Shown piece after piece: positions 37,058-52,400 of a DNA stretch of 64,000 nt. The stretch is from positions 21,287,930 to 21,351,929 of the forward strand of contig CM034549.1 of NCBI GenBank assembly GCA_020055645.1, written 5' to 3'. Each line of letters begins with the position of its first letter. Positions within the stretch are counted from its first letter, which is position 1. Made by a program: the position numbers and the translations under genes. Below the pieces are notes generated by a model. The model worked only from the letters and a program-made list of their open reading frames with translations. It ran no database searches and was not told the DNA's origin. This DNA is from Tomocerus qinae (lineage: Eukaryota > Arthropoda > Collembola > Entomobryomorpha > Tomoceridae).

Positions 37058-40000
37058 GTGAGTTAAAGTTGCCATTACAGTTTTTTTTTACATTTTTCTG
37101 TCAGCTAAAGAGTCTAAAGAATGGCAATCTATTGACATCAGAACCTTTTGCTTATAGTGTAACACTATTGTTTTCGTTTCTATGCTGTCTGTCAACTTTC
37201 GACTGTGGGGCTATGCAATGACTGAGCTTTGTACATATGTAGAAGAATGTAATGGAGCCAAAGCCAGTGTATGTAGTATTGCATAGGAGAGAATAGTGTA
37301 GCTTCTAGCTGCTGGACAAGTCAAAGAGTATTAGACAAAATTTTACTGGCAAGATTGCTAGGCAAGCACAAAAACACAAAGAAAACAAAAAAGAAAGAAT
37401 TGTAAGCTTTTACTGAATCGGATCGGAGTGAGTGCCCGGGCTGCGGCAGTTGCTTTGCCGTTTCTTTATCCTACATTGCAAGGATACATATCCTTTGGGA
37501 GAGAAGTGAGTGAGAGGAAAATAGCATATCTCACAAATATATCTCGTCTTTCATTCCAACTACCAAGAAACCCGTTGCATTAGTATGTACTATTAGTATA
37601 TGTTTACCTACCATATCTTTATTTGTGTACGGGTAAAACTAAAATATATACATTATATATAGGTACCCTATCTAGTAGGAATGTAGATGAAGGTATATGA
37701 TATATGTACACAAACACGTACATTAAGCATTATAACATAACGAAGGTCGGTGTCGACATCCAAGACAAGACAAGAGAAAACGAATAAGACCAAGTCGTCT
37801 CAACTCAAGTTTCAGTCCAGAGTTGATTTAAGTGTAGATGTAGTTGAGTAGAGTAGGGCATGTTATGTTGACTTGACACGATCAATGTCTTACAGAACTC
37901 ATAGACTAGAATCCCTCATTCTTTTTCTTCTCTCTTTTCTAGTGAAACGGATTATCTCCCAAAAGAATAACTTCCAATATTGCAGAAACATTGCGTCTTT
38001 CGCTTCCCATCACATTTTAATACTCCTCTACACTACACTTCTATTATACACTATCTCACTTTCCTATGCATAGCTATCTTTAATAATGCTATATTACACT
38101 TTGTCAGTCACTCCACTAAATAACTACATACAAAGTGCAAATACACTGACTGTGCATACACACAACATAGGATCTTATCTGTAGCTAGCTTTATTTATTC
38201 TTCAAAACACGCATTTCACCCTTTCATACCAAATTACAAAACTCTTTCTTATAAAAATTCAAATATTTCTCTCCTCCTTTATTCAGGACCACATTCAACA
38301 TTCATATCAACAATTCTCAAACTTTAAAGCAAATGCCATTTTTCTATCTGTTCTTAAGTCACTGAAGGTAGTGCGATGAATATTGTACTACATACTTTTA
38401 GTTCTGTCCTCACTTTAATGTACTGTCATCTACCGCTTGGTACATATGTACAAGAACACAATATTATAAATAAATGCATAGGTACTGTATTGCAAAGTAG
38501 GATTTGTATTTGAGTGCTTTGTGGGTATTAGATTCTAGGTATATACAGAACTTTTCATTCGACTACCTTTATGGTATCCCATGTATGGAAAGGAAAACTC
38601 TTTTTAACTCCGCCAAAAGCCAACTCAATTTTCTATTGCTGTATTATACACATATCCATTTCCTCCGGAAAAATCGTGCACACTTTTTGATGTCCTACAT
38701 GATATTAGACGTTCAAATATTGATTTAGTTTTTCCAAACACTCTCATAAAGCACAGCACAAGTACCTAGTAGACCAAAGGCAGAAAGGAAGACCCGACGC
38801 AGAAGGTATCTCCCATATTTCTCTAAGGCACATAAAACATACTCATCGCCACTCAGCATCCACGGAGAGATTCCCTATTCTGTCTATGTAGTCGATTACA
38901 CTTTGCAGTCTTTCCCTGAGTACATTTTGCTATCATGATCTACGAAAACACACTTATATCGTACATGACTATTAAATCTCAAATGTAATATAGACACATC
39001 TGCAAAATGAACCACCCAACCCAAACTTGGTTCAACTATGGAAATATATACCGACGGATATTTCAAGTCCCTTTACATACACAACCGAGCATTTTAAAGT
39101 AAACATGAGAATATATTTTATTTCCCATTGAAATCTGTAGGAGGAAAGTAAATAAGCACATCTAGGTTTCCTTCACTAGTTTTAAGTAGTAGGATAGATA
39201 CTAGTATGTAATTTAGATATATCTATGGACTATAGTGTCTATATTAAGTATGCACACTACTCATCTCCTCGTCCAATCTTAAAGGAAGGATGTGTGGAGC
39301 GTGTAATATTTGCAGTGCTTGGCTTTGACTTGACTGACTCATAAAAATTTGGTTAGTTGTAACATTGCTCTTTACTTTACCTCTACTTAAGTTCATTTAT
39401 CACTAGAAGCTTCCTATTTAAATTTGGGTCGTTTACGCTATGAGCCTCATCAGATCTGAATTACGTCCCGAGAGAGAAATCCGTAACCAAAAAACGGCAC
39501 TTGAAAGCTACTATGATGTGCATTACATCGCCTACTTTATTCATTATTATACGCAATATTCTTGAAAGATAGGGGCTCAGTCTACAAACATATAGTAGGC
39601 GGTGGAAACTTCCGCCCGTTCAAATACTACATTACTTGTCACTACTTCCCATTACATTAACAATAAGTGAGGTTAGTTCAGCTGACGATTAGCAACTACT
39701 TTTCAAGCCTTCCCTCATTTAGACTCTGACTCCACTATTTATCGTCAAAATGTTGCTAAAGCTTTTATAGCTCTGTACGATGGTCGTCGGAAGTTGAGCG
39801 AAGGTGTTTCTAGTCCCACTGGAGTTTATTAGATCGATGTAAGTGTACTCCAAATAATATTAAGTATACTTCAAGCTATATGAAGCATTAGTATTAGTAT
39901 TTGTGTACTAGTAAAATTTCATATTAGGTAAATTGTATTAGGAATTCCATTCTGTTAACATAGACTAGTTAATAACTATCCTTACCTACCTCCACTTGAG

Positions 40001-41530
40001 AAATGTTCGTTTCAGCCCACTTAGTTCCAGTTCAGAGCTTTAACAGACTATATAATATGATTCCACCACAGTCCTACATAATACTGTATAGATAATTCGC
40101 AAACTCTCAACTCTCCACGGACGAGTACAAACACTATCTACCTAATAACTAATAACATTGTTATGCTCTGCATTACATCACTTGCACTTTACAGCCATGA
40201 CACAGCTACATCCGCTTGTTGTCTCTCTCTATCAAACTTTCGGAATCAACTCTTTAAGGCTCAACTGCAGAAACTCCAGTAGAGTACTCTCCACTGGCAC
40301 AGATTAAAACCCTTGTGCAAAATCCATCAAAATTTCGCCTTCCTTCCTTTCCCATCCTAGAATAACTAACGAACTACTTACTAACTAGGAACACGATGCG
40401 CGAAAACCGAGCAGGACTACCAACTAACAACTACTGCATAATTTTACAGACTACTAACAGGACAAGCCACATTTGAATACTTGAACATGGACTTTTAAAA
40501 GTAAATGCATTATCCTCACAGAGCAATCATTTCTCGGTTCGCTACACACATCTTTACAGTATACTTAACATTACTTCATTATCTGTGTACATACTCTGTG
40601 ACCACTAAGGCCCTGCTCTACCCAAAACTCTATCTTATATCTAGTATATACCATTTTCTAATTTCACATTTATTTCACGAAAGAGCAAAGTAAAGACTTA
40701 CTTAGCTTTCCTTTGCTTTCTCGTATATTTATTTTGATTTTCATCTTGCCTTCCCATCAGAACATTGGACGTGTCTACAAGAAATGCATGCAACTACAAA
40801 CTACACTTTGTCTAATCGTAACTTTGTTCCTACAGGAAAGAAGAGTTATATACATGGACTTTGTTAGTGTTAGATGAGTCACTCTATTCCCAAGTGTGCA
40901 ACAGGAACATCGGAGTTTTGAGAGGGGACTACCAGTTTGCCAGGGACTTGTAGACCGAGGCTTTACTGCAGATTGCTAGATATTTCAGCTTTTCCAAGCC
41001 GACTTGGATGAATATGTATTGTGTAGCCCTTTCTCCAAACTAGTGCATATACGTTTATGTATGCACTTACAGTTTGTGTGCAATGCAACGTACTAATATG
41101 AGCGTAGAAGAGTGATTGCCATTAGGCGTTAGTAGTCGAGTGAACTAACTAAACTAACTACCTAATTCACGCACACTACATGCAAGTTGCACAGTAGCAA
41201 AAACAGTAAGAGCAACAGTACTCATTATACTAGGTGACTACATACAACCACTAGTCGAGTATATAATGTGACCGGTATTATTCTACTTGATATAGCAGAT
41301 GAAACATTCCTGATTGAATTAAAAAGGGGAGATGAGTAAATGCATAGCATGCAAAGTTGCTTTCTGCAGGAAGATAAAGTACAGTAGTGTAGCTGTAGTA
41401 TACACAAGCTTCATTACGCTCCTTGCACTGAGCAACACTTTTGATGATGAGATGACTGTGAATGAAGTTGATGAGAAGGGAGCCGGGGCTCGAGCCGTGT
41501 AACTATGGATGAACTCACTTTGTTTTCGGA

Positions 41531-41550
41531 TTGCATTGCATTGCAATGCA
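41531..41550. repeat. (TTGCA)n repeat ending in a palindrome
   Basis: Three TTGCA units run into TGCATTGCAATGCA (41537-41550), a perfect 14-bp palindrome. It looks like slippage of a pentamer followed by inversion of the last unit. Confidence 0.8.
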
Positions 41551-42073
41551 CAGACTTCGGAAATAATAACAGACTGATGGGGACATGGAAGACTAAACTT
41601 GAGTAATATACTCCGCACGAAATTCCATCACTTTGTCTCATTCACCCATCGATTTCCTGACTATGTCTCAGATTTCACATTTTTCCCCCTGTCTCTTTGT
41701 CGCTACATAGATTTATAACTCTTTTACACCAACGGCTACACAATGCACTATATAATTTATCATTTATAGTGACTTACCCTTGACTTTCTTATTGTTATAC
41801 TATGTAATATCCGTTCCTATTGATTGGCATACCTAAGTCAGGAAGGAATTTGCATTTCCTCTTCAGCGCTTTGTCATAATACATTTACTTAGATGTGCAG
41901 CGATAGGATGGAAAGTAGAAAATGCAGGTAAACTTTTCGAATAGCAAAACAGCAACCACATTTTATAAATGCCGATCATAACTATTTTGGAACTCTTGGC
42001 TCAACAAGATGTTTCTAAAACGTATTTGATATGGAAAAGATGCGCTTAGAAGATCCTAGACACGAGAGACTAG

Positions 42074-42089
42074 TACTTAAGCTTAAGTA
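42074..42089. repeat. perfect 16-bp palindrome
   Basis: TACTTAAGCTTAAGTA reads identically on both strands. No gene-like frame is near it; function unknown. Confidence 0.85.
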
Positions 42090-42433
42090 GAAGGTAGTAG
42101 AAAGAATATTGTGAATGGGCATTGTCGTTATGTATTAAATATAATAGTGCAATGCATTGTCTCCCTTGACTTGTGCATTTAAGTGGCCCACAATCAGTTT
42201 AACTTTATCTCTGTCATTCTGTGTATTAGAGAAAAGCATTGTTGCTGCAGACAATCGGAGTCATAATCTCTTAGCTTCCCTCCCTCAATTCCTCAAGAGC
42301 ATTTCAACATTCGTTAAATAATGCAGAGTGACTATGGCTATCAGGATGATGAAAATAGCACCAGATGAGAGAGATGAGATGAGTAGCAAAAAGAAACTGG
42401 CGCAAACTCCCTGTGGCACGCACAATAAGTATA

Positions 42434-42456
42434 ACATTGCATTACATTACATTATT
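42434..42456. repeat. (ACATT)n repeat
   Basis: Four near-perfect ACATT/GCATT units. The same pentamer recurs in short runs near 13600, 14380, 18205, 24850, 59908 and 61613. Confidence 0.8.
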
Positions 42457-45400
42457 GTGGTTAATGTTCTAAAAATAGGGTTTCATTTCATGCAACACAA
42501 TCGAGTAGAATTGCTTATGGGGCTAAAATGAAATAAATAGGATTGCTAAGCAATAAATGCCAATATAGTGACACTTCCCAACTTGTTCCTAACTTCCCAA
42601 TGAACATTAAAAGGACAATAAGCAAGGAATATTACTTTGAATTGAAACTTCAATGCTACGCTAGGGTTGACTTTGCCTTCCCTTAACTTAAACTTAACCC
42701 TAGACAAAGTGTTGTGAATCTGTAAGGCCAATAAGCAGCACAGCATACGGCTCGCTGTGACACACCAAATAATATGAGCAAATGATAAGTAATTCCTGGC
42801 CAGACCCTCATTTGATGGTTGGGGTGATCTGAATTCAATCTTATATGTATTTAGATCATGCAGCTACATACATTCATGGAGAGGAAGGAGAGTAGGAGTA
42901 AGTAGCTTGTATTTATTACTCGAATATATACAATGCTTGGTTAACTAAGGCTTTACTCATCTCATTTTATCTCTGGAATCATTTCTCATTCCCTTGTGTC
43001 CGGATCGGTTGTTCCCTTTTACTATTTCGGTAAATGCAAACACTTCTCCCTGTACTACTCTTACTGCTCCTTTCCTCATTTCATGCTGTGCGTCACTATT
43101 TGCAAATTATTATTCCTCGTCCAACATTCCGGATTTGTCACATCCTCGCAATACGTGATAGTTATACCATATCACAATATTATACTGCACTCTGTCTTTG
43201 GTGTCACATTGGCATTATTTCGTGATAGTACGCTAAAATTAAGAATTATAATGCACAGACACTATTCTCTGAATAGAAATCTACTTTCCTCTGCTGTACC
43301 CCATCTAATATTAGGACACACAGATTTCAACAAGACAACATAGAATAATTCGTCTCTATTTATCTGCCACTGATTGTGACTCACTTGTTTAGCATTTGGT
43401 AATATAAGTATTGCTGATTCAAGCTAGAGATTACTTTTTACTCTATCAACTTTTAGCAATCCTCAAGTCATTGTAAGTACATTCGTGTTATTTATACAAA
43501 GTTGAATACAAAATACACAAAATATGCCGAAATACTATAATTCTCCTTGAAAAATAATTTTCCCAAGCAAATACATTGTTGTGGCTTTGCATGACAGGCA
43601 AAAGTAGTACACTCACTAGTATAGAAAATCATATATAGAGGTTTTAGAACATAATATATAGACTAAAATTCTCACCGATTTTAAGAGTTGTATTGTATGT
43701 AGTGGCAGCACAAAGGTTATTTTTATTCCCAAACCTGCAAAAAACAAAACAATACACATTGTCAAACTTTTAGCCAAGATTTGTTATGAAACAACAATGA
43801 AGTGATTTGTATTTCATTTGGAAAGGCCTATGATAACATTGAATTGATTGAATTTTAAAAGCACACAGCAATGTGAATTAGAATTTAATGGAAAATAGCG
43901 AAGCCCTAGCTCTGGACTATCCGTAAATATACAACTCCTGACGGGATGTTAGTCTTTTGATACAATTTCCCATTTCCCTCTCCTATTTGCTTTTATAGCA
44001 AACAGATTCCGCATGCAGTTTAATCTGCTTTTTCCGAATTTAAAATATTTCTTGTTATTTTAAGATCATACTTCATCATATACTCAATGTAACAATTCTA
44101 TTATGCTACGGAAATCAAAGCAAGCGGCAAGGAAAACCCGACTCGACCCGTCCATCCATCTTCTTAGGAACACACAACGAACTCACACTACACTAGGTAT
44201 ATCTACAATGCATAATACATAGGCATATAAGCATATATTCACATTCCTTTTGCATGTAAAGCGTGTGCAGCTTAGTAATAGTGTGTAGCATCATCGGAGC
44301 TTCAGCCTAAACCAACAAAACGAACCCAACCCAATGCAATGAAAATAAAATACGACTGCTTTCAAAATCAGACTCTCCTGTCTTGCCTGACAACTTCTAC
44401 AGACCTATCAAATTGAACTCAACCTCGCTCTTTTCACTCAAGAGCTACACGATAACTTAGAGAAGTAACGCTTAGCTAAGCAACCACAAGTCTTAGATTT
44501 ATTCTTTCTCAACGAATTACATTTACATTTGGATTTGGATGCAGAGTCGTGGATTAAATCCAATTGAAAACTCAAAGCCTCAGGCTTAGAATTGTTGATT
44601 TGCAGAACATTGCATTAGTTGAAATAATAAAGCGAGATTTAAAAGTAAAAACTTAACTGAATAAACAATTGACAATCTTCCGCCGTGCCGCTCGTCCTCG
44701 TTTACCAAACGAAGCGATCAAATAACAAAAATTCTAACAGTATAAAATAATAGAAAATCAACCTCAAAAAATCCCTGATGGAGTGAACTGAACTGTTGAC
44801 TGCATGAGCGGGCACAAGAAAACAAAACACAATGGATAAGGTGCGTAACTGAACATCTTACGACATTCCCACGCCACGGCAGGAATCAATTATGTTTTTG
44901 AGACAAAACGACTAGAATACCTTAAAATACAGTGTAGAAGGCCCCCTTCTGAGCCTTAAAGGACGGATGAAGGCTTAATTCACAGTCTACCTATAGCACA
45001 GCTACCCTTTACTAATTACTCCTCATAATATTCTTTATTTTAACTCGGCCTACACGAAAATCCTAAACGTTGCATGCATTCTATTGTAAATTATTTACTT
45101 GAGAGCGAGAACAATCTACCAGGTACTCAATTCGTGTGCATTGCAGTGCATAGCATACTGCACGAAACAATTCTCTCGCAAGTACTAAATGCATCAACGT
45201 TATTCAATGAATCATTTCCTCGCAGGTAACCTATATAAATTGTGTTTTTTTCAAACGAACTACAACATTTCTGTGATTGAAAGGTTGAAAGTAGTTCAGT
45301 CAATGCAATGCAGTTCCACAGATTTCTAAAAATGTATTTTTAAGGATACTAAGGCAAAAAACAATGTCAAGTCTTACAGATTTCATACTGGGAAATGACT

Positions 45401-48400
45401 TTCCAGTCTCCAATTGTTTATCTTCTTACGTTATTCAACATACACACTCAACCCTTTATATCTGACTCAACAAAGTCAAATGCACACATAACTTTCGGGA
45501 CACACAAAAGAAGCACTCTCACTTGCTGGCTTTGGCTTCACTTGACTCACTCAATTTTATATATCTCCCTGACATCGAGAGACTTTTTGATGTTTTTGGG
45601 GCTCTCTTGTCATTTTCATGAAGGTATACGCAGCAATATCGTATATCTTATAGAACAAATCCAAAAAATAAGAATGTTTGTATAAGGAAGATATATTGGA
45701 TCCTACTATTATATATATTCCTAGAATAGTATGCATGGCCATAAGTCATATCTCATCAATGTAAAGACATTTATATGTTAGAAGTGTATTATGCATTATT
45801 TAAAGGGCAATGTATTTCTCCGTCATTATTCTTGCATTCGAACTTTGTACCTACCACTGATTTCATCATTACCACACTATTACATCTGCGTCAATGCAGC
45901 TTTTATACTATTCTATACCAATATGAAACACAGATATAAAATACAATTGAATGTAGAATTCATCAGTTCTTCATTTTACAATTATTGTTCTTGTATTGCA
46001 TCGAGCGAGGTCCTAAATACTTTGAGTTGTAGGGTTTTACTATAAGGCAGGTAATATTACTAGTACCATATAGAAAGAAAGATAGAAGGTTTGGCAGACT
46101 TTGCCCATGCCTCGCCTCTGTGGCTTAGCCCTTTCGTATTTCAATGTTATATTATGACATGATGGAGCATCTCACTCCAGCTGGGAAGTACAAAATGCTC
46201 ATAACAGCTAGCTTACGTTTAACTTAACCACAACAACAATTCCAATGACATTCTATGTGTTCCACACAAGTACAAAGCTACGGACAGACAGTCATCATTT
46301 TCTTATCATCATTTCTCTCCGACCCCCAAACGATTTTCCATGCAGGCTACCTTCGTATAGTCACTCAAACAATTATTAAACCATGGCTAAAGGAATCTAC
46401 ATTCTTAATTTCCACTGGAATTTACTTATCATGGCCTTAGTCAATCTTGAGTGAATAAAATCATTTGAATTATTCCAACCCTTAAAATAGCCACAGCATA
46501 GAATTTTCAAATTAACTCTTACACGTACCAACATCAAAAAGTTTACACAGAATCTACATTACATGTTTGCATTCCGGAACTCACAATCAGTATTTGGAGT
46601 TCCGGAATTCATTACTTTCAGCCCAAAATATAGAAAAAATTTATGTTGTACACCAGAACTTACGTGTAGTATTTAAATTTTCTTATACACTCAAACAATA
46701 TACACTCGAATTACATTTGAAACAGGTAGGAAATATCACAGTGAGTAAATTATAAGTAAAACGAATGTTATTCTGCATTGACATAGTACTGAAATACACA
46801 CAACCTGGGCGGTGAACTTTTTTGCTGAGTTTACTTTCCTTACAAATTGATACAAATGCCCACTACTGAGCAACCACCTAAGTAGCCAGAAACCTTCAAA
46901 CTAAATAAATTCGTCACAATCTTGGCTACAAACAATGCAAATCTTTCAACCATAGATTTATATTCAAGTCAGAATAGGAGACGAATTAACCTGAGAGATT
47001 TACTTTTGCATTTGTTTCATTGCTACAATGCAGTAGTATAAATTTGACAACATACACACACAACAACACAAAAAAAACACAATTACTATCATAAAAACAA
47101 AGAATAGCACAAACATGTACTGTTGTACTAATGACTCTAATGACTATGTTTGAGCAATTTTCCACCGAAATAATATAGATTTTAAGCATTTGTATTTTCC
47201 TGTTGGCATATACAGATACAACTTTATTACCGTAATCCAATTGTAGCATGCATGCGATTGAATGTATATTGAATGTGGTACCTATGTTAAGTAGTATGTA
47301 CAGTGCAAGTAAATCATTTTATACCTTTAGAGCGGAGGTATGCATATATAAACAACTCGCCACGTTTCCTGGGACTGTTTATGAAGCTATATAAATGTGG
47401 AAGGCTTAAGTAAAACAGCGAAGCAGATATACAAAATCTATAATTTCGTGAGATATGATTTAGTTTAAATGTGAGAGTACATAAATTCCAAAACACGTCA
47501 AGACTCTTTTAGACATTATTGGATATTTACAATTCAATTTTGTTCTTTCTGTCATGATACTATGTGTTGGTATAGGTATGGCAGCATAAGGTGTATTGTA
47601 ATGTGATTTTGGTTTCAATGAACGTACAAAAGCACAAGAATTATTTCACCTATCCAGATGGAGTAATACTTCATACTCTATTTGATTAGACGTGTGCTTT
47701 GGGCACTGATATCCTTGTATTGTAAAAAGACTCTACTGAACTGGACAAGGCTGGACGCTGGGCTGAAAAGCCAATTTTCCAAACGGACTTTGTTCGTAAT
47801 TCGGGAAGCCTTAAAAGCTAATCCCCTATTATTCTGTTTCCCCAACTAAAGTTCTACATACATATATATAGGACAAAATTGTATTAGGGGAAAGTCTTGT
47901 CTTACCTATCTGTATGTGTCTAATAAAAGATTTAGGTAGAAAGTTCATCTGTTATCATACTATACTACCATTCTCTCAAACTTTTCGTGTTAGTGTTGAC
48001 ACCCTCATGCATTCAGATGGAACGCAATAAACTACCGCCTGTGGATTTTATTTCCTATCAACTTTCGGGCTCTACCCGTGTGCTTTTGTATCTTGCGCTG
48101 TCTATATAGAAGATCCCAACTTGTGTAAAAGAAAATGAGTTCCCTGCTTTTCTTTAGATTACTATTAGCAATAAGAAGTATAAACACAAGGCAGGGCACA
48201 AACAATTGCAATATACTTTGCTATCTGTATATCCCAACTACTCTGATTGAGACCTTTATTAAAGTAGACTAGTACTAACACAACCATACAGGGATTTTCA
48301 TAAATATTTATTCTCTTCCCCTTAAGCGCTTTGTAAACGGTTAAGAATGTGAATTGACTACATTAGAATGGCATTTGTCAGCACTAATTAGTAAAAAGTT

Positions 48401-49167
48401 TACCTAACCATATCTTACATGTTTTTCTACTGTGATGACAAATAGGAAAGTTATATGGCACAAGAATCTTTGAACTTTGTACGTGGGATGCATAATACAT
48501 ATGTATGGTTATGAAATAGCCTGTAACTACGTTGGGTTTATAAATCAGGACTAAGGCATATTATGTATACGAAGGAATTATATATCACCGAGCAGCATAA
48601 AAGCAAACAAATCAAACAATGTAATGTCAGTAAATGTAATAGGGAAACAAGGACACATGACGCTACAACTGCAGGATCCTGTCACAAACAAATCCTCTGT
48701 CTGTTTCCAACTCATGAGTACGCACATTAATTTCAACACTTGGAGACATAACATGCATTATACGCACTGAATTTGCAAGGGAACATGCGACATGCATACG
48801 TCATATTTACCCAAAAAAGAAAAAAACAAGACAATATAACATCAAATTACATTAGATACATAGAGGGAAACAGACGAGACGTTGATCGCAATTACACTAC
48901 AACATGCATCAAAACACATCCCACAAAATCCTCAACTAGTAAAACACGACGAGTCGTCTATATCCACATATACATAACAGGTTACATTTATATTGAATTA
49001 GTTTCCATCTTCTCATATTGTACCAGCTCCACGCATCACCAAATCAGTCAGGTCTCTTAAACATCGTCTCTAATGCAATGTTACCAGCTGCAGAGTGTCT
49101 AATAGTAGATTCAGCATGTCATGTATATATAGGACCCTATAAAGTAGATATATTTATTTACTACTCT

Positions 49168-49407
49168 CTATCTGTATTTAATATAGGTGTTGCCATTTAT
49201 ATTGCCCACCAATGGTTCCCCCCGATTATATCTATCTAGAGTAAATTTGCAGGCTGCTACACAATCGGCGAAATACATAAACCGCATTCCTGGTCTCATT
49301 AAATACAGAAGTCTCAAACCTTCTGTCCTGTTTGCAGTTTCCTTTCTGTGAGCCGAATAAGAGCTCGACAGATATAAACCCGCCCGCCCGCCTGACCAAC
49401 AAACCAA
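49168..49407 (-). CDS. weak frame, product unknown
   Basis: A 79-codon minus-strand frame, open in the standard code, begins inside a GC-rich repeat (49379-49415). It includes a mixed stretch (HRKETANRTEGLRLLYLM, then RFMYFADCVAACKFTLDR) that looks like protein. Its length is well within chance. No domain recognised and no splice sites that I trust. Confidence 0.13.
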   Translation of the reverse strand: MVCWSGGRAGLYLSSSYSAHRKETANRTEGLRLLYLMRPGMRFMYFADCVAACKFTLDRYNRGEPLVGNINGNTYIKYR

Positions 49408-49415
49408 CCAACCGA
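49379..49415. repeat. (CCCG)n-(ACCA)n compound repeat
   Basis: CCCGCCCGCCCGCC passes into ACCAACAAACCAACCAACCGAC. Seen directly; the most GC-rich simple repeat of the window. Confidence 0.85.
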
Positions 49416-52400
49416 CTTATTTTCTCATCTCAATTCAATGCAAACCGTAGCCACAGTCGCCTCGTCTAACTTTGCAAACATGCTCTATTTTCCCTTAGCC
49501 AGATATTCTTTGGTCGCTTGTCCTCCTTTAATTTCAGATTTGGTACTTAAACACCAACTTTCCCTGACATATGGCATAGAAAGTTAGCCAACTGAAATAA
49601 TGAGTGCCACCCGGAAAGTGTGCGAAATATCTGAGAACTGCCTCTGATTAAAATCCCAGCTTTGATCTGATTCCCGTCTTCTTTGCAAATTATTTAACAC
49701 GCCAATTCTTATAGTTTTCCGCAAACTTTCTCAACTTTGCATCTTCTAGCTATAGCATCCGACCATTAAGAAATGACTATTTACCATATTTTATATCATT
49801 AATGGGATTAATAAACACATGTTAATTTCTGCTAGGAACGTTCATTCTAAATCTGTATATATGACTATTATTAACAGTTCATATTTTAAAAAGCTCATAT
49901 TATTCTACCCAATTACCATTTTACTTTTTTATTGCCATCTGCACATTGTACTTACCTAAAATAGAAATGGTTTGAGAAATAGAGAGTGACCAATAAATGA
50001 TAATGACCCCAACTATAAAATTCATTTGAGGTACCCAAACAAAAATGGCCAATACTCTTCATCATGAAATCATTTTTTCAAGGAGAGATTACAGAGGTTA
50101 AAAAGGACGACCTGCTAAAGTTGGATAGTGTAACAGAAGATACCAATGTTATTTTAAAGACTACTCGTGAATGAATGTAGTATCAGTATTCAACTCAACA
50201 TTCACAAGATATCCAGGTTTGGAAGAACGAGCACAAACTACTTCACACTGATGGCTAAAATGTCCAATTTCTAAAGCTCTGGTTTAGTGTAGTGACTTGG
50301 TAGTAGACATTTTATCGGTAAACAGTGGGTATGGTATTCATTAATCACAGTCTACTTGACACATACGATGAAATAGATTTTAAATGCAACATCCGAATGT
50401 TATATCCTTGAGTAGCTGGTAAAGGAGTTATCTAAAATATTTACTCCAAAAACGCTTTCATTGTATTGGGATGTAGCTCACGATGTTCTGTTGTGCAGGG
50501 AAAGTTGCTGCTGTCAATTAAGTGAACGATTTCAAGAATTAGCGAATACGCGGTCGACTTCCTTACAATTTCTTATTTCTCGACAACAAACAAACTCTCA
50601 AGAACCCACTTGCCATTAAGTTGACTCGGAGAGAAGAGGCAAAGACATTGAAGCGACACACTAACACTAAGTAGAAATCGACATCATCAATATTGTATCG
50701 ACTATCCTGATAGAATCTCAAACATTGCACTAGCCACTCGTCTATCTTTGGCCCTAGATACCAGAATAACCTTTCTCAACGATTGTATATAGCATTTATG
50801 TTTTTTACTATTGAAGTTACTACAGTTGCAAGGTTTCAGATAATCTTGAGAACACGGAGCCAGCTCCTGGTTTCTTTTCTCTGACACTCCACTACGATCG
50901 AAAGAAAAGACAAGATATATCTAATTCACGAAGAAAAATTCCCTGCTCTTCATCTTCTTATGTACACTTAACTAAAGTTACATCTGTTGTCTTCTAAAGA
51001 AAAGAAAGTCTGAAAGTCTTTTGATTTTCTCTCGTAGTGATGGGCGAGAAAACATTGTAGCACTACTAATATACAAAATATACATTAGTATTGCATTGGA
51101 ACTTGAATCCCTCTTTTCCTTTTCTTAGTGTGTTCTTGCATTCTAGGTAGTAAAAACCCAGCAAATAATGCCATTTGCTATCATAAGAAAACCAACGAGA
51201 CCAAATGGGACTGAAGTATGAGACAGAAGGAAACTAAACGAAACTACGTCTGCTAAAATAGTTACACAGTTCTCTCTCCATCGTCCTTCTTCTTACACGT
51301 GAGAAAAGATATCTAGAAAACGAACGGAGTACACGAAGCTGACTTTAGCCAGCTCAAGGAAGGTATTACATTCTTTCCTTTTCCTCTCGTATCAAACCAA
51401 TGGGAATGGCAAAATCGATAGGACAGCAGTTCGAGGTAATAATACATTTGGAACCACCGAGGTGTTGCATTTTCTCTACACTACAGTGTTCTGCGATTAT
51501 CATGGGAATCACACTCACTTGCCTCTTCACGAATCCAATACTGTTACGATTCGCTTTTTTTATCAACATTAACTTTTATTTATAAAGCTCCATCATCAGT
51601 ATAGTAATTCTATATCTCTACCCACTACAGTATTCCTAGCTTCCCATGTTGAAATACAGCAGTCTTGCATGAATATTGTGTTGAATTGACACTCAGCTAC
51701 CGTAGGGTAGTGCAGTACCAGTATGTCTACAAGAATCAAGAAAGAATGTCAATCGTATGCTATTTTATTGACCTGCTCGATAAACAACAGCACATGGCAG
51801 AATTACTTTTGCAAACTGTGTCAATAATAGTGATATAACAACTCGTAGCCTTTAAAACTTTGCTTCCTAATCAAAACTTGGTGCATAAAAAACAAGTTTG
51901 CGGAACGCACTGCAAATACTAGCAACAAGCAATATTTACAAGCACCTGCTATGTGTATACACACTCTAGCAGTCAGCTCAAATATTTGAGTTTAATTCAA
52001 CTTTGGTGCACACTTATCGTTTGGTTGATGTCTTTCAATCATATTGTTTGCTTGATCAAATAATAAGTCCGAGTTTGTAACAGTATAGCTCGAATAAAAT
52101 TATTAATTTAATAGAGTATGGTGAAGGGGGGCTGTCTCTGTCTTAAACTATCCTCATTTCCCAGTCTTAAACAGAATTGATAATTAAAGGTTGTGGACCT
52201 GTAGAAATTGGTAGAGCCTACAGAGATAAATGTCTAATCAATAGCACAATGAATATAAATTGTTTATACTTAGTTGGCCAGTTGTTTTCCCTTTTTACTC
52301 AATGGAAAAGACAGGCCAGGAAAGTTTGCGGAAATTTGTTTGTGTATCATGCGTAAGTGTATTTTCAGAGAAGCTTTCTGTATAAACTCTGAAGTGTTTT

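Larger units (their letters stand above)
37058..49167. other. non-coding stretch
   Basis: No frame above chance; the longest is 115 codons (plus 42996-43343), in pyrimidine-rich DNA. It contains a T9 run (37081-37089), ACATT/GCATT repeats at 41531-41550 and 42434-42456, and a 16-bp palindrome at 42074-42089. The rest is background texture. Confidence 0.5.

Noticed and set aside
49168..49407. Frame near the CCCG repeat as a retroelement fragment
   Set aside because: Amino-acid texture is plausible but no ordered motifs of RT, RNase H or integrase are present; kept only as a weak frame.
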